The notes below the pieces were generated by a model. That model saw nothing but the letters and a program-made list of their open reading frames with translations, searched no databases and was not told where the DNA came from. Of a stretch of 55,005 nucleotides of DNA, positions 35,569 to 43,270 are shown one piece after another. The stretch comes from CAZUVM01 sp964623885 (GTDB lineage: Bacteria; Verrucomicrobiota; Verrucomicrobiia; Limisphaerales; UBA8199). The stretch lies in the NCBI GenBank assembly GCA_964623885.1, contig CAZUVM010000259.1, positions 1 through 55,005 of the forward strand, read 5' to 3'. A program made the translations under genes and the position numbers. Every line of letters starts with the position of its first letter. The stretch's first letter is position 1.

Positions 35569-38250
35569 TTACTCTGGTATTGAGCACAGAGCGTCGTTGG
35601 CAAGCGCCCCCAAGAGCACCCGCAATTGCTGTTGGAATCGCGGCGTATCGGCGGCGCTCAACTCGCCTTGTGCGAGTTCGGCATGGAATTGCGCTGCGAT
35701 TCTGTTGTTAGACTGCGCTTCCCAATGGACTTTCCATCGCAAAGGCGCATCTTTGTTCTCTGCATCCTTTGGGAGATTCGCGTCTGTGGCTCCGGTCGGC
35801 AGCGCCAATTCAAAGATCTCGTCCAGTGTTAAGGGATAGCCTTGATTCAGAAATAGCGGCGTATGTCGATCGCCCAGCGCCAAGTCCCACTCTCGAGGCA
35901 GCCAAACCGGCGAGTGCACTGCCAGTTGACTGGCCGCGCGCGAAGACATTCCTACAGCCGTGCCTTCGCCGTGCCAGGAGAAATCTTCTTCCAGCGCCGA
36001 AGCCGCAGTGGCGCGCTGTTTCGCAAGCGCAAAAGAGCCGGCAGCCGGTCGATAGCCGGCACAGAGTAATGGCCGTCCACTTCCCAGAAGCTTATGTTCA
36101 ACCTCACGCAACGCGTAATCAGGGTACCCAAGCGCCACCGCCTCCAGGCTTGCTGGCCACGACCCACCATTGGAGGAGCAGTTGAGCTTTCCGCGTATTC
36201 TGAGTTGGTGATCATTTGCATTGGGTTCCGGCAACTGGACGAGGGTTGAACCGCCGTCAATCACGAGCACTTTTCGGCCAGGATCGCCCGGTGGCAACAA
36301 CCCGAACCGGCAGACCTCGTCAGTCGTGTCGGCCCAAAAGGTTTCTTCGCCTAGTTTTATACGCGAGATGGCGTGGTTGAACGAAAGCCCCGGCAGCGAC
36401 TCGTCCGCCTGGCTGAATCTTGGGACCAGGACCAGATCTGCGGGAATGTCCACGGCGTGAAGCAGCGCGTTCAACAGGTTCGCTTTGTCTTTGCAATCGC
36501 CGAACTCGCACGCCAGCACGTGCGCGGCGTTATGGGGACGGAATGAATTCACTCCCATGGGAATCGCGACGTAGCGAAGCCGCGATACATAATTGTAAAG
36601 CGCCAGCACTTTCTCGCGCCCGTTCTTTGCCTCGCGTGTCACCTCGGTTGCTTTAGCTTTCAGCGCCGGTGTCAGCTCCGCGGTCAATCGGCTGATTCTT
36701 CCATACCACTGCGCAAAAGCAGCCCAGTCCGAAAAAGTCGAAATCATTAATCCGGGCTCCTGGTGCGGTGGACTCAGCGCTTCGGCCCGTTGTGCCGGCA
36801 GGTCACGCAGGTGCCAGGTGTAGCCCGAACTGTAGGCGGTTTGCGTTACCTCTGGATCAGGCGGTGAAATCGCTCGGAATCCAAAATGGAAGGCGTTGCC
36901 TTTGGGAACTTTTACCTGCAAGGTGCAGTCGCGCACCGGTAGATCGGTTGCCAATGGCAGCGCGAGCGAAATTTGAGGCAGTGGAAATGTCTTCCATTGG
37001 GTGCTGAAACGAATGTGCACGATCGCGCCGGGTGTTACTCCGGGCACCGAAAAGAACTTTCGGCTTCCGCCCACATAATCGCTTGCGGCCGGTTCTCGCT
37101 CCTCCCCCACGTCTTCCTGATCCAGACGCATCGACTGACCATTCGGTCCTAACACTTCGCAGTCCAGGATTTCCAATTCTTCTTCCGGAGCATCGTACGC
37201 CAAATCGAAATCGCCGTATTCCTTTCCCGCCGGGGTCAGAATCTGGATAAATTGCTCCTGGTCGGTCGTTATGGCCGGACTGCTCCCGAGTGTGCACGTG
37301 AGGGTCTGCTTCAGAACCACAGCATCGGCGTCCGGATAATCGGCAGCTTGTACGCGCCGAACCTGTTTCCAGTTCGTCGGAACATTGCGCTCCTCCGTTT
37401 CTTCACCGTGGATATGGCTGTTCCGCTCGTTACCGTTCGCAACCACCGGCGCAGGGTTCGAGCCCGCCGTCTCAGAATTGCCTGTTTGGAGCGCCAAAAC
37501 CCGCGGCTCTTCGGTGCCCGCCCAGAACGTAGGTTCTTCTGTCCGCGCCAGGTGACGTTCCGAATACCAGGCGACAACCAGCCTTCCAAACTCATCGGCC
37601 AACTTCTTGAACGACCCAGCTTCTCGCCCTTGCGCGATCTTAAGCAGGAGCTTGGACCCGACCGGGTCACTGCCGAATGCGGTGCCGTTTTCAGAAGCGA
37701 GAACCTCGCGGTGCGGACCGGCAATCCGGCTCGCAAAGGCGCCACTTTCGCGAAACATCAGTACCCAATATGACTCAGCGGCCGACGTCCGCTCTGCGAG
37801 CGTACGAAAATCGTCCGGAGTCAATCGTGGGCCACGCACGTGCAGCACTGGCGTGCTGCCTTGTAGGCCGCCGTGACCCCAGGCAATGACCACCAGCGGG
37901 TTGGTGCTGGCTGCAAGATCGTTGGTTAGTCCAAGAAAGTTTTCTCGATTAGCCCTGGCACACCTGACCGATGCCTGACGGCGTGAAGCTATCCCATCAG
38001 GATTTTCGCATAGCACGAAAACATGATTTGTATGCTCGGTCAGTAAGTTCAACCAGCCCTCTAATTGCTGCCCATAGCTGGTTTCGTTCTCCACGTCCCC
38101 GGGTAAACCTGACAACAGAACCACGGTTGAATTGCTCGGTATCAAACCGGAGGCGAAGGCAGCCGCACTGGCGACCATTAGGTGAAAGCCGCAAACGAGC
38201 GCCAGCAGAATTCCGTGCCGGAACGTGGATCTGGCCGGCGGCTGTATCAT
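35569..38250 (-). CDS. Caspase-like-fold (Cys-less?) + DUF3857 + transglutaminase secreted protein
   Basis: 893 residues, signal peptide about 1-34. Residues about 40-240 look like a C13/caspase-like fold: VVLLSGLPG, then VIAWGHGG (His126) and WVLMFRESGAF. In active members the latter strand normally ends Cys-x-SG; here Glu168 precedes SG, so the domain seems catalytically dead. About 290-500 is a DUF3857-like beta domain (YDAPEEELEILDCEVLGPNG). About 530-680 is a transglutaminase core with Cys586 (CEFGDCKDKANLL), His626 (FNHAISR) and Asp641 (WADTTD), all present. The last 200 residues are beta-rich. It heads the MoxR operon and begins at an ATGA overlap with a short leader ORF. Function: probably an envelope peptidase or transamidase. 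The transglutaminase part is firm; the caspase-like part is inference. Confidence 0.82.
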   Translation of the reverse strand: MIQPPARSTFRHGILLALVCGFHLMVASAAAFASGLIPSNSTVVLLSGLPGDVENETSYGQQLEGWLNLLTEHTNHVFVLCENPDGIASRRQASVRCARANRENFLGLTNDLAASTNPLVVIAWGHGGLQGSTPVLHVRGPRLTPDDFRTLAERTSAAESYWVLMFRESGAFASRIAGPHREVLASENGTAFGSDPVGSKLLLKIAQGREAGSFKKLADEFGRLVVAWYSERHLARTEEPTFWAGTEEPRVLALQTGNSETAGSNPAPVVANGNERNSHIHGEETEERNVPTNWKQVRRVQAADYPDADAVVLKQTLTCTLGSSPAITTDQEQFIQILTPAGKEYGDFDLAYDAPEEELEILDCEVLGPNGQSMRLDQEDVGEEREPAASDYVGGSRKFFSVPGVTPGAIVHIRFSTQWKTFPLPQISLALPLATDLPVRDCTLQVKVPKGNAFHFGFRAISPPDPEVTQTAYSSGYTWHLRDLPAQRAEALSPPHQEPGLMISTFSDWAAFAQWYGRISRLTAELTPALKAKATEVTREAKNGREKVLALYNYVSRLRYVAIPMGVNSFRPHNAAHVLACEFGDCKDKANLLNALLHAVDIPADLVLVPRFSQADESLPGLSFNHAISRIKLGEETFWADTTDEVCRFGLLPPGDPGRKVLVIDGGSTLVQLPEPNANDHQLRIRGKLNCSSNGGSWPASLEAVALGYPDYALREVEHKLLGSGRPLLCAGYRPAAGSFALAKQRATAASALEEDFSWHGEGTAVGMSSRAASQLAVHSPVWLPREWDLALGDRHTPLFLNQGYPLTLDEIFELALPTGATDANLPKDAENKDAPLRWKVHWEAQSNNRIAAQFHAELAQGELSAADTPRFQQQLRVLLGALANDALCSIPE

Positions 38251-38312
38251 CTCTCATACTCCGTAAGGGCACTCCGGGCAGCTATCAGCAGATTCCCGCG
38301 TTTACTTCGCAT
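38247..38312 (-). CDS. Short leader ORF coupled to the MoxR operon
   Basis: 21 codons from an ATG at 38312, beginning MRSKRGNLL and ending TEYER. The ribosome site is strong (AGGAGGT, about 5 nt before the ATG), better than that of any long gene in the operon. The stop overlaps the ATG of the transglutaminase gene (ATGA). This suggests a leader peptide or a small protein translationally coupled to the operon. It is too short for homology judgement; chance cannot be excluded. Confidence 0.45.
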   Translation of the reverse strand: MRSKRGNLLIAARSALTEYER

Positions 38313-38341
38313 TTTCACCTCCTGATCTATCAAAAGTCTGT

Positions 38342-38419
38342 GGGTAAAACCCCATAGGCGGAGGCAACCTGCCACCGCTACTCTCAGTTAGGAGTTGGTT
38401 CCGAACAGTGCTTCGGAAC
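38342..38419 (+). promoter_or_regulatory. Structured 5' leader of the YciF-like gene (four consecutive hairpins)
   Basis: GGG-TAAAA-CCC at 38342-38352; GCGG-A-GGCA-ACC-TGCC-A-CCGC at 38358-38378; ACTC...GAGT at 38380-38395; and GTTCCGAA-CAGTGC-TTCGGAAC at 38398-38419. No poly-T follows, so this is not a simple terminator. AAGGAGACC comes right after the last hairpin, and the real ribosome site AAAGGAGA lies about 30 bp further on. It could be a cis-regulatory RNA; it matches no riboswitch class I recognise. Confidence 0.4.
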
Positions 38420-38462
38420 AAGGAGACCACCGTTAAAACGTAACAACCAAAAGGAGACTATT

Positions 38463-38975
38463 ATGGAGAAAATCGATTCACTTGAAATGCTGCTGCTGCA
38501 CGAAATCAAAGACCTTTACTACGCCGAAAAGCAGTTGGTAAAAGCGCTGCCCAAAGTCGCCGAAAACGCCTCATCGCCCCAGCTAAAGCAGGCAATTGAG
38601 GATCATCTCCAGGAAACCGAGGGCCACGTCAGCCGGCTCGAACAAATATTCGAAATCCTGGGAGAAACACCGAAAACTCAGAAATGCAAAGCTATCGTAG
38701 GCATCCTCGATGAAGGCGAGGACACTATGGATCTCGAAGGTACGCCTGAAACAATCGACGCCGCCATCATTCTGTCCGCTCAAAAGGTGGAGCACTACGA
38801 AATCGCCGCTTACGGCTCTCTCGCCACTTGGGCAGCCATGCTGGGTCGTCAGGACATTAAAACCCTGCTGGGTCAGACCCTCCAGGAAGAGGAACAAGCC
38901 GATAAGAAGCTGACAGAAATCGCCAATGCCGGGATTAATCAAAGCTCGGCCGATAAAATGCGCAGGGCGGCGTGA
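38463..38975 (+). CDS. YciF/DUF892 ferritin-like protein
   Basis: 170 residues, AAAGGAGA before the ATG. It is a four-helix ferritin-like fold of the DUF892/YciE-YciF family. Helices carry the metal-ligand pattern: HEIKDLYYAEKQL (Glu14, Glu22), DHLQETEGHVSRLEQIFE (Glu, His), EHYEIAAYGSL and LLGQTLQEEEQADKKL. Such proteins are induced by stress and are proposed ferroxidases or di-iron proteins. It is monocistronic: it has its own leader with hairpins and is followed by a clear terminator at 39015-39052. No signal peptide. Confidence 0.92.
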   Translation: MEKIDSLEMLLLHEIKDLYYAEKQLVKALPKVAENASSPQLKQAIEDHLQETEGHVSRLEQIFEILGETPKTQKCKAIVGILDEGEDTMDLEGTPETIDAAIILSAQKVEHYEIAAYGSLATWAAMLGRQDIKTLLGQTLQEEEQADKKLTEIANAGINQSSADKMRRAA

Positions 38976-39014
38976 GGCTAAAACCACGGGCTTTGCGTTT
39001 GAGTCACTGCAATA

Positions 39015-39052
39015 CCCTGTCCTGCCACGCTTTTGGAGGACAGGGCTTTTTT
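39015..39052 (+). terminator. Rho-independent terminator after the YciF-like gene
   Basis: Stem CCCTGTCC (39015-39022) pairs with GGACAGGG (39038-39045), followed by C and TTTTTT (39047-39052). It lies 40 bp after the stop codon. Confidence 0.85.
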
Positions 39053-39067
39053 CTGCCCCACGATAGA

Positions 39068-39529
39068 CTATGTGGTGAAGCTCATCACCTTCGGCTTCAC
39101 CAGACGTTCGAAATCCGCGAGCGCTAATTTGATTACTTCTGTATGCGACCCGGCATTGAACGCAATCTCGTCGTTGGCCGTCAGCGACTCCGCCATGTAC
39201 ACGTCCATACCATACAGGTTGCCGAACGGCGGCATCGCCCCGGTTTCGCAGTCGGGGAATTTCTGACGAAATTGCTCCTCAGACGCAAACTTGACCTGGT
39301 CTGAACCGGTCACTTCTCTCAGGTCCTGCAGGACAATTTTCCGGTTCGCTGGCAGCACGGCCATCGCCATTTCATTGTCCAGTTCCACGATCACCGTTTT
39401 GGCCAGCTCCCGACCGGTAATGTGCGCCGAGGCGGCCACTTCCTGGGCCGTATACGCGGGTGAATGCACGATGCTGATGTATTTGATGTTCTCCTTATCA
39501 AGAAACTCTTTCAGTTTTCTCACTGGCAT
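39068..39529 (-). CDS. YbaK/EbsC-type aminoacyl-tRNA deacylase
   Basis: 153 residues; AAGGAGCAACGT precedes the ATG. The whole protein is the YbaK/ProRS-associated editing domain (PF04073): LDKENIKYISIVHSPAYTAQEVA, TGRELAKTVIVELDNEMAMAVLPANRKI, and CETGAMPPFGNLYGMDVYMA, in which the GAMPPFG loop is the substrate-binding signature. It should hydrolyse mischarged tRNAs or related aminoacyl esters in the cytoplasm. Its conserved Lys (in ELAKTVIV) is present. It converges on the YciF-like gene across the terminator and stands alone. YbaK, YeaK and ProX subgroups cannot be told apart here. Confidence 0.9.
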   Translation of the reverse strand: MPVRKLKEFLDKENIKYISIVHSPAYTAQEVAASAHITGRELAKTVIVELDNEMAMAVLPANRKIVLQDLREVTGSDQVKFASEEQFRQKFPDCETGAMPPFGNLYGMDVYMAESLTANDEIAFNAGSHTEVIKLALADFERLVKPKVMSFTT

Positions 39530-39609
39530 ACGTTGCTCCTTCCGGGCTGATTGTTCATTAGCACGTTACGACTGTTCCTGGCTGGAAGCAACCAGCCCCG
39601 CAACCTGTG

Positions 39610-39692
39610 ATCGGGGCGGGGACGGCTCGTCCCCGCAGGCCTCTCCCATCTTGAATGCAGTCGGGGACGAGACGTCCCCACCCCTCGGTTGT
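39610..39692. repeat. Dispersed GGGGACG-type inverted repeats
   Basis: GGGGCGGGGACGGCTCGTCC is followed about 40 bp later by TCGGGGACGAGACGTCCCC, in which GGGGACG and CGTCCCC are exact arms. This fills most of the 188-bp gap between the deacylase and GH27 genes. It has the style of a mobile palindromic repeat. Confidence 0.5.
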
Positions 39693-39717
39693 GCTCGGCG
39701 GTGCCCGCAGAGACTCT

Positions 39718-41631
39718 TTATGGAGCAACCTTGACCAACACCACACCGTGTCGGGGGACCGTGGCCTGGAACTGGTCCGAGAATTTGCCCTCATCCTTCT
39801 GCCGCCATAAATCGCGGACCAGGTGTTTCCCTTGAAGACCGAGTTCGCTCCAGGCGACGCTCACTGGCGCCGCGTCTTCTCCACGATTAAACAGGCCGAC
39901 GGCTTTGGATCCATCTTCCAGATCTTTGGCCCAAACCTCCGCCATTCCGTGCTTGGCAACCTGCGCCGCCTGATGGCCGAGCGGGTCCTGGCTGACATCG
40001 AGCACTTCATCATTGGTGAGCAACCCAAGTGTGAAGTCATCCAGCTTGGTAAGGTCACACCCGATCAACAGCGGCGAACAAAGCAGGCACCAAAGACTGA
40101 TATGGGTGTATTGCTCGTTCGGGGTAAGCCGCGTAGGGCGTACCTTCGCGCTCCAGCCGACATAACCGACGACCAGCATGTCCGGGTCGTTCCAATGTCC
40201 GGGGCCAGCGAATTTCTCGTGGCCGACCTGGCCAAAACCGATGCCCGACATGCTGGACCACGTATCCGAGATGTCGCCGGTAGTGCGCCAGCAGTTCCCC
40301 CCCACCTGTGCGCCCCATTCCCAAACTTTGCCCATACCATACTGGCAAAGGCTGAAAAGAATGTCGCGCGGCGCCTGGTCGAGCCCGGCACGCATGACCT
40401 GGTAGGGTTCCATCAATTCAGCGTGGTTGGCGTTTGGTTTGATGCCGCCATAGCTGCACCAGTCATATTTCAGATAATCGAATCCCCACTCGGCATAACG
40501 GCGTGCATCCTGCGCTTCGTGTTTGTAGCTGCCCTCATGTCCGGCGCAGGTCTTGGGGCCGGGCGAAGAGTACAGCCCGATTTTCAGGCCTTTGCTATGG
40601 ACGTAATCGGTCAGCACTTTCATGTCCGGGAACTTCTGGTTGGAAAGAACGTTGCCCGCGGGATCGCGGCCGGCTTCCCAGCAGTCGTCGATGTTGATGT
40701 AAGTCCAGCCGTGCTGGATTAACCCGCTGGATACCATCGCGTCGGCGGCGGCCCGCACATTCGCTTCGTTAACATCGCACGCGAAACAGTTCCAGCTATT
40801 CCAGCCCATCGGCGGGGTCAGCGCAATCGTGTCGCCGCAAACAATCTTGAGCACCCGTTCTGCTGAACCGCTGGCGTTCCTTGCGCGCAGTTTCAAGGCG
40901 AAGTCGCCCTTCTGATTGAGCATGCCCGTGATTCGGCCCGTTTGCGGGTCGAGCATCAGCCCCGCGGGCAGCTTCTCGGCCGTAAAGGTCATCGGCCGGT
41001 CACCACTCGCAGCCACAGTAAAAAGAAGGGGCGAGCCAGGACGCACCCCAAAAACACGCGCCCCATTGATGCGTGGCTTCGGCGAAGCTTTGGGCGTCAG
41101 CACGACGGCTGGTTCCCGCGGCGTCTCCATAGCTTCTGGCTTACCTGAAACCATGACTATTTTGGCATCAGCCCAATCGGCGTGGGCGAAATTAATATCG
41201 TCTCCTCCAGCGCCGACATTCAGCACCAGGGTTTTCACTCCTCTCAAATCCACCGAAGCCGCTTTTGCTGCGTCGCCACCGCGAAGAACCCCGCTCTCCC
41301 ACAGCAGTTTGCCGTCGCCGTACACGCGAAAGTTAACCCTGCCCTGTTGGCCTACTTCATCGTCTACCCCCACGACCGCGCTGAAGCTCTCGGCGTTGCC
41401 TCCCAAAGCAATTCGAAACACGCTTTCGGCGTGAGTCCCTAGGCCATGGTCATATCGCTTGCCGTCGATGAACAATGGGTGATTGTCCACAGATCTGTTG
41501 GCGTGAGGTTCGCCCCACCCCTGCTCGATATTCCGCAGGTCCAGAGTTTCGATGCCAAAGCTGTCACCATAGACCATCGTCGAGCTCACGCAGAAACCCA
41601 ATATTGCGACTGCTAATCTGGATAGGTTCAT
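39718..41631 (-). CDS. NPCBM-Ig-GH27 alpha-galactosidase-like enzyme, secreted
   Basis: 637 residues; signal peptide about 1-22 (LAVAILGFCVSSTMVYG). Residues about 25-160 are an NPCBM carbohydrate-binding domain (NHPLFIDGKRYDHGLGTHAESVFRI ... GDGKLLWESGVLRGGD). A putative Ig domain follows (about 187-265, INGARVFGVRPGSPLLFTV), then the GH27 barrel: LTPPMGWNSWNCF, YINIDDCWEAG, nucleophile Asp in FDYLKYDWCSYGG, WRTTGDISDTW with acid/base Asp, and HWNDPDML. It should cleave terminal alpha-galactosides outside the cytoplasm. The Ig-GH27 part is clearly paralogous to 10158-11723. It is divergent from the FG-GAP protein gene across a 61-bp region with an inverted repeat. Confidence 0.93.
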   Translation of the reverse strand: MNLSRLAVAILGFCVSSTMVYGDSFGIETLDLRNIEQGWGEPHANRSVDNHPLFIDGKRYDHGLGTHAESVFRIALGGNAESFSAVVGVDDEVGQQGRVNFRVYGDGKLLWESGVLRGGDAAKAASVDLRGVKTLVLNVGAGGDDINFAHADWADAKIVMVSGKPEAMETPREPAVVLTPKASPKPRINGARVFGVRPGSPLLFTVAASGDRPMTFTAEKLPAGLMLDPQTGRITGMLNQKGDFALKLRARNASGSAERVLKIVCGDTIALTPPMGWNSWNCFACDVNEANVRAAADAMVSSGLIQHGWTYINIDDCWEAGRDPAGNVLSNQKFPDMKVLTDYVHSKGLKIGLYSSPGPKTCAGHEGSYKHEAQDARRYAEWGFDYLKYDWCSYGGIKPNANHAELMEPYQVMRAGLDQAPRDILFSLCQYGMGKVWEWGAQVGGNCWRTTGDISDTWSSMSGIGFGQVGHEKFAGPGHWNDPDMLVVGYVGWSAKVRPTRLTPNEQYTHISLWCLLCSPLLIGCDLTKLDDFTLGLLTNDEVLDVSQDPLGHQAAQVAKHGMAEVWAKDLEDGSKAVGLFNRGEDAAPVSVAWSELGLQGKHLVRDLWRQKDEGKFSDQFQATVPRHGVVLVKVAP

Positions 41632-41654
41632 AAACGGTTAGTCTGCCTTCCGGA

Positions 41655-41684
41655 GCTTGACCATTGGTCCCTAACCGGTCAAGC
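41655..41684. promoter_or_regulatory. Inverted repeat in the GH27/FG-GAP divergent promoter
   Basis: GCTTGACC (41655-41662) and GGTCAAGC (41677-41684) are exact 8-bp arms with a 14-bp spacer, centred in the 61-bp gap between two divergent start codons. A nested GACC-ATT-GGTC lies at 41659-41669. Probably an operator controlling both genes. Confidence 0.5.
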
Positions 41685-41692
41685 ATACTCAC

Positions 41693-42955
41693 ATGTATAG
41701 AGCTATTCTGACTTTCACCATCCTCGCGCTGGCGTCTGCTTCCGCTGCCACGAAGGAAACCGTTCACTCATTTAAACGGCTCCAACTCACCGACCAATTC
41801 TGGGCCGAGGGCGCCGATATCGGCGACTTTAATCACGACGGTATTATGGACGTTGTTTCTGGTCCTTTCTGGTACCAAGGCCCGGACTTCAAACAGCGCC
41901 ATGAGATTTGGCCGGCGACCAACAGCTTCAAGATCAAGAAAAGCGACGGCACGGAGCAAACTATTCCCGGGTTCGAAGGGGCTTTGGGCGAGAAGAATGC
42001 TTATTCTCAGTGCTTCCTCACGTTCGCGTACGACTTTAACGGCGACGGATGGCCAGACGTAATTGTCTACGGTTTTCCCGGCACCGCCGTTTCCTGGTAT
42101 GAAAACCCCAAGGGCGCGCCCGGCCCGTGGCCGCGACACGAGATTTTTGACGTGCTCGACAATGAGTCGCCTGGCTTTGGCGATATCACCGGCGACGGCA
42201 AACCTGAGATCGTGTGCTGCTCGAAAGGTTATCTTGGTTATGCCACTGCGGACTGGAAGAATCCCGCCGCCCCGTGGACATTCCATCCCGTCACACCGAA
42301 GGGTGGCTATCAAAAGTTCACACACGGGTTGGGTTATGGCGATGTCAATGGCGACGGTCGGACTGATCTCCTGGAAAAAGACGGCTGGTGGGAACAACCG
42401 GCTTCATTGGAGGGTGATCCGGTTTGGACGAAACATGCTTTCCATTTTACCGATGGCGCCGCCCAAATGCTGGTCTACGACGTCAATGGTGATGGGCTGA
42501 ATGATGTTATCACCTGCCTGAATCCTCACGGCTACGGTTTGGTCTGGTGGGAGCAAATGCGGGAAGGAACCTACACCACTTTTCGTCAGCATGTCATCCT
42601 CAATCCCAATGCTACCAAAAACAAAGACGGGGTTGCTTTTTCTCAACCCCATTCAATGGCCCTGATCGACATGGATGGCGACGGTTTAAAGGATATCGTC
42701 ACCGGCAAACGCTTCTGGGCCCACGGAAAGAACGGCGGCGACCCTGATTCCAACGGTCAGGCAGTGCTCTATTGGTTCCAGCTTGTTCGCTCTGGTAACG
42801 GTCAGGTCGATTTCGTTCCTCACCTCGTAGATGACAATTCCGGCGTCGGCACGCAGGTCACGGTCGGTTACGTGAGCAATAAGAAATATCCTGATATCGT
42901 CGTCGGTAACAAAAAAGGCGTATTCGTGTTCGAGCACCAGGTGAAGGGCCCCTGA
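41693..42955 (+). CDS. Secreted FG-GAP/VCBS-repeat protein
   Basis: 420 residues; signal peptide about 1-19. Repeats of a calcium-binding beta-propeller type, each with a DxNxDGxxD loop: DFNHDGIMDVV, DFNGDGWPDVIV, DITGDGKPEIV, DVNGDGRTDLL, DVNGDGLNDVI and DMDGDGLKDIV. A last YPDIVVGNKKGVFVFE completes the propeller. Trp/Tyr-rich strands (WYQGP, WYENPKG, WWEQP) lie on the top face, common in glycan-binding propellers. No catalytic residues are recognised. Divergence from the NPCBM-GH27 gene suggests a joint role in binding or degrading galactose-containing glycans; this is inference. Confidence 0.85.
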   Translation: MYRAILTFTILALASASAATKETVHSFKRLQLTDQFWAEGADIGDFNHDGIMDVVSGPFWYQGPDFKQRHEIWPATNSFKIKKSDGTEQTIPGFEGALGEKNAYSQCFLTFAYDFNGDGWPDVIVYGFPGTAVSWYENPKGAPGPWPRHEIFDVLDNESPGFGDITGDGKPEIVCCSKGYLGYATADWKNPAAPWTFHPVTPKGGYQKFTHGLGYGDVNGDGRTDLLEKDGWWEQPASLEGDPVWTKHAFHFTDGAAQMLVYDVNGDGLNDVITCLNPHGYGLVWWEQMREGTYTTFRQHVILNPNATKNKDGVAFSQPHSMALIDMDGDGLKDIVTGKRFWAHGKNGGDPDSNGQAVLYWFQLVRSGNGQVDFVPHLVDDNSGVGTQVTVGYVSNKKYPDIVVGNKKGVFVFEHQVKGP

Positions 42956-42980
42956 CAGGGCTTTTTCACACCGCTTGCAG

Positions 42981-43107
42981 GTAGCGCAGGCCTCCGAGCC
43001 TGCTGTATCGCCGACCTCCGAGTCGGCGAACGTTGGATTACCGGGTCTGCTTCAAGCGTTCGCAGGCTGGAAAGCCCGCGATACAGCAGGCTCGAGACCT
43101 GCACTAC
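42981..43107 (+). repeat. 127-bp MITE/REP-like element, copy 2 (intergenic)
   Basis: It starts GTAGCGCAGGCCTCCGAGC and ends with an imperfect reverse complement (CTCGAGACCTGCACTAC). The interior is closely similar to the reverse complement of 26573-26700. It lies in the 315-bp gap between the FG-GAP and epimerase genes (42956-43270). The remaining 43108-43270 shows no gene or clear promoter. Confidence 0.75.
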
Positions 43108-43270
43108 GGTCTCGGCGCACAATCAGAAATCGGGACCAAATCGGCACGAAACACCGTCCCGGACAAAGCGCCTGTGCACCCCTTTTGGCAGTTCATTCCT
43201 TTGATGGTCCTGCGCAATTAGTAAATCAACTTTATTGCGCCGGGCCGCTTTTTCCGCTTTCCTTTGCGCC

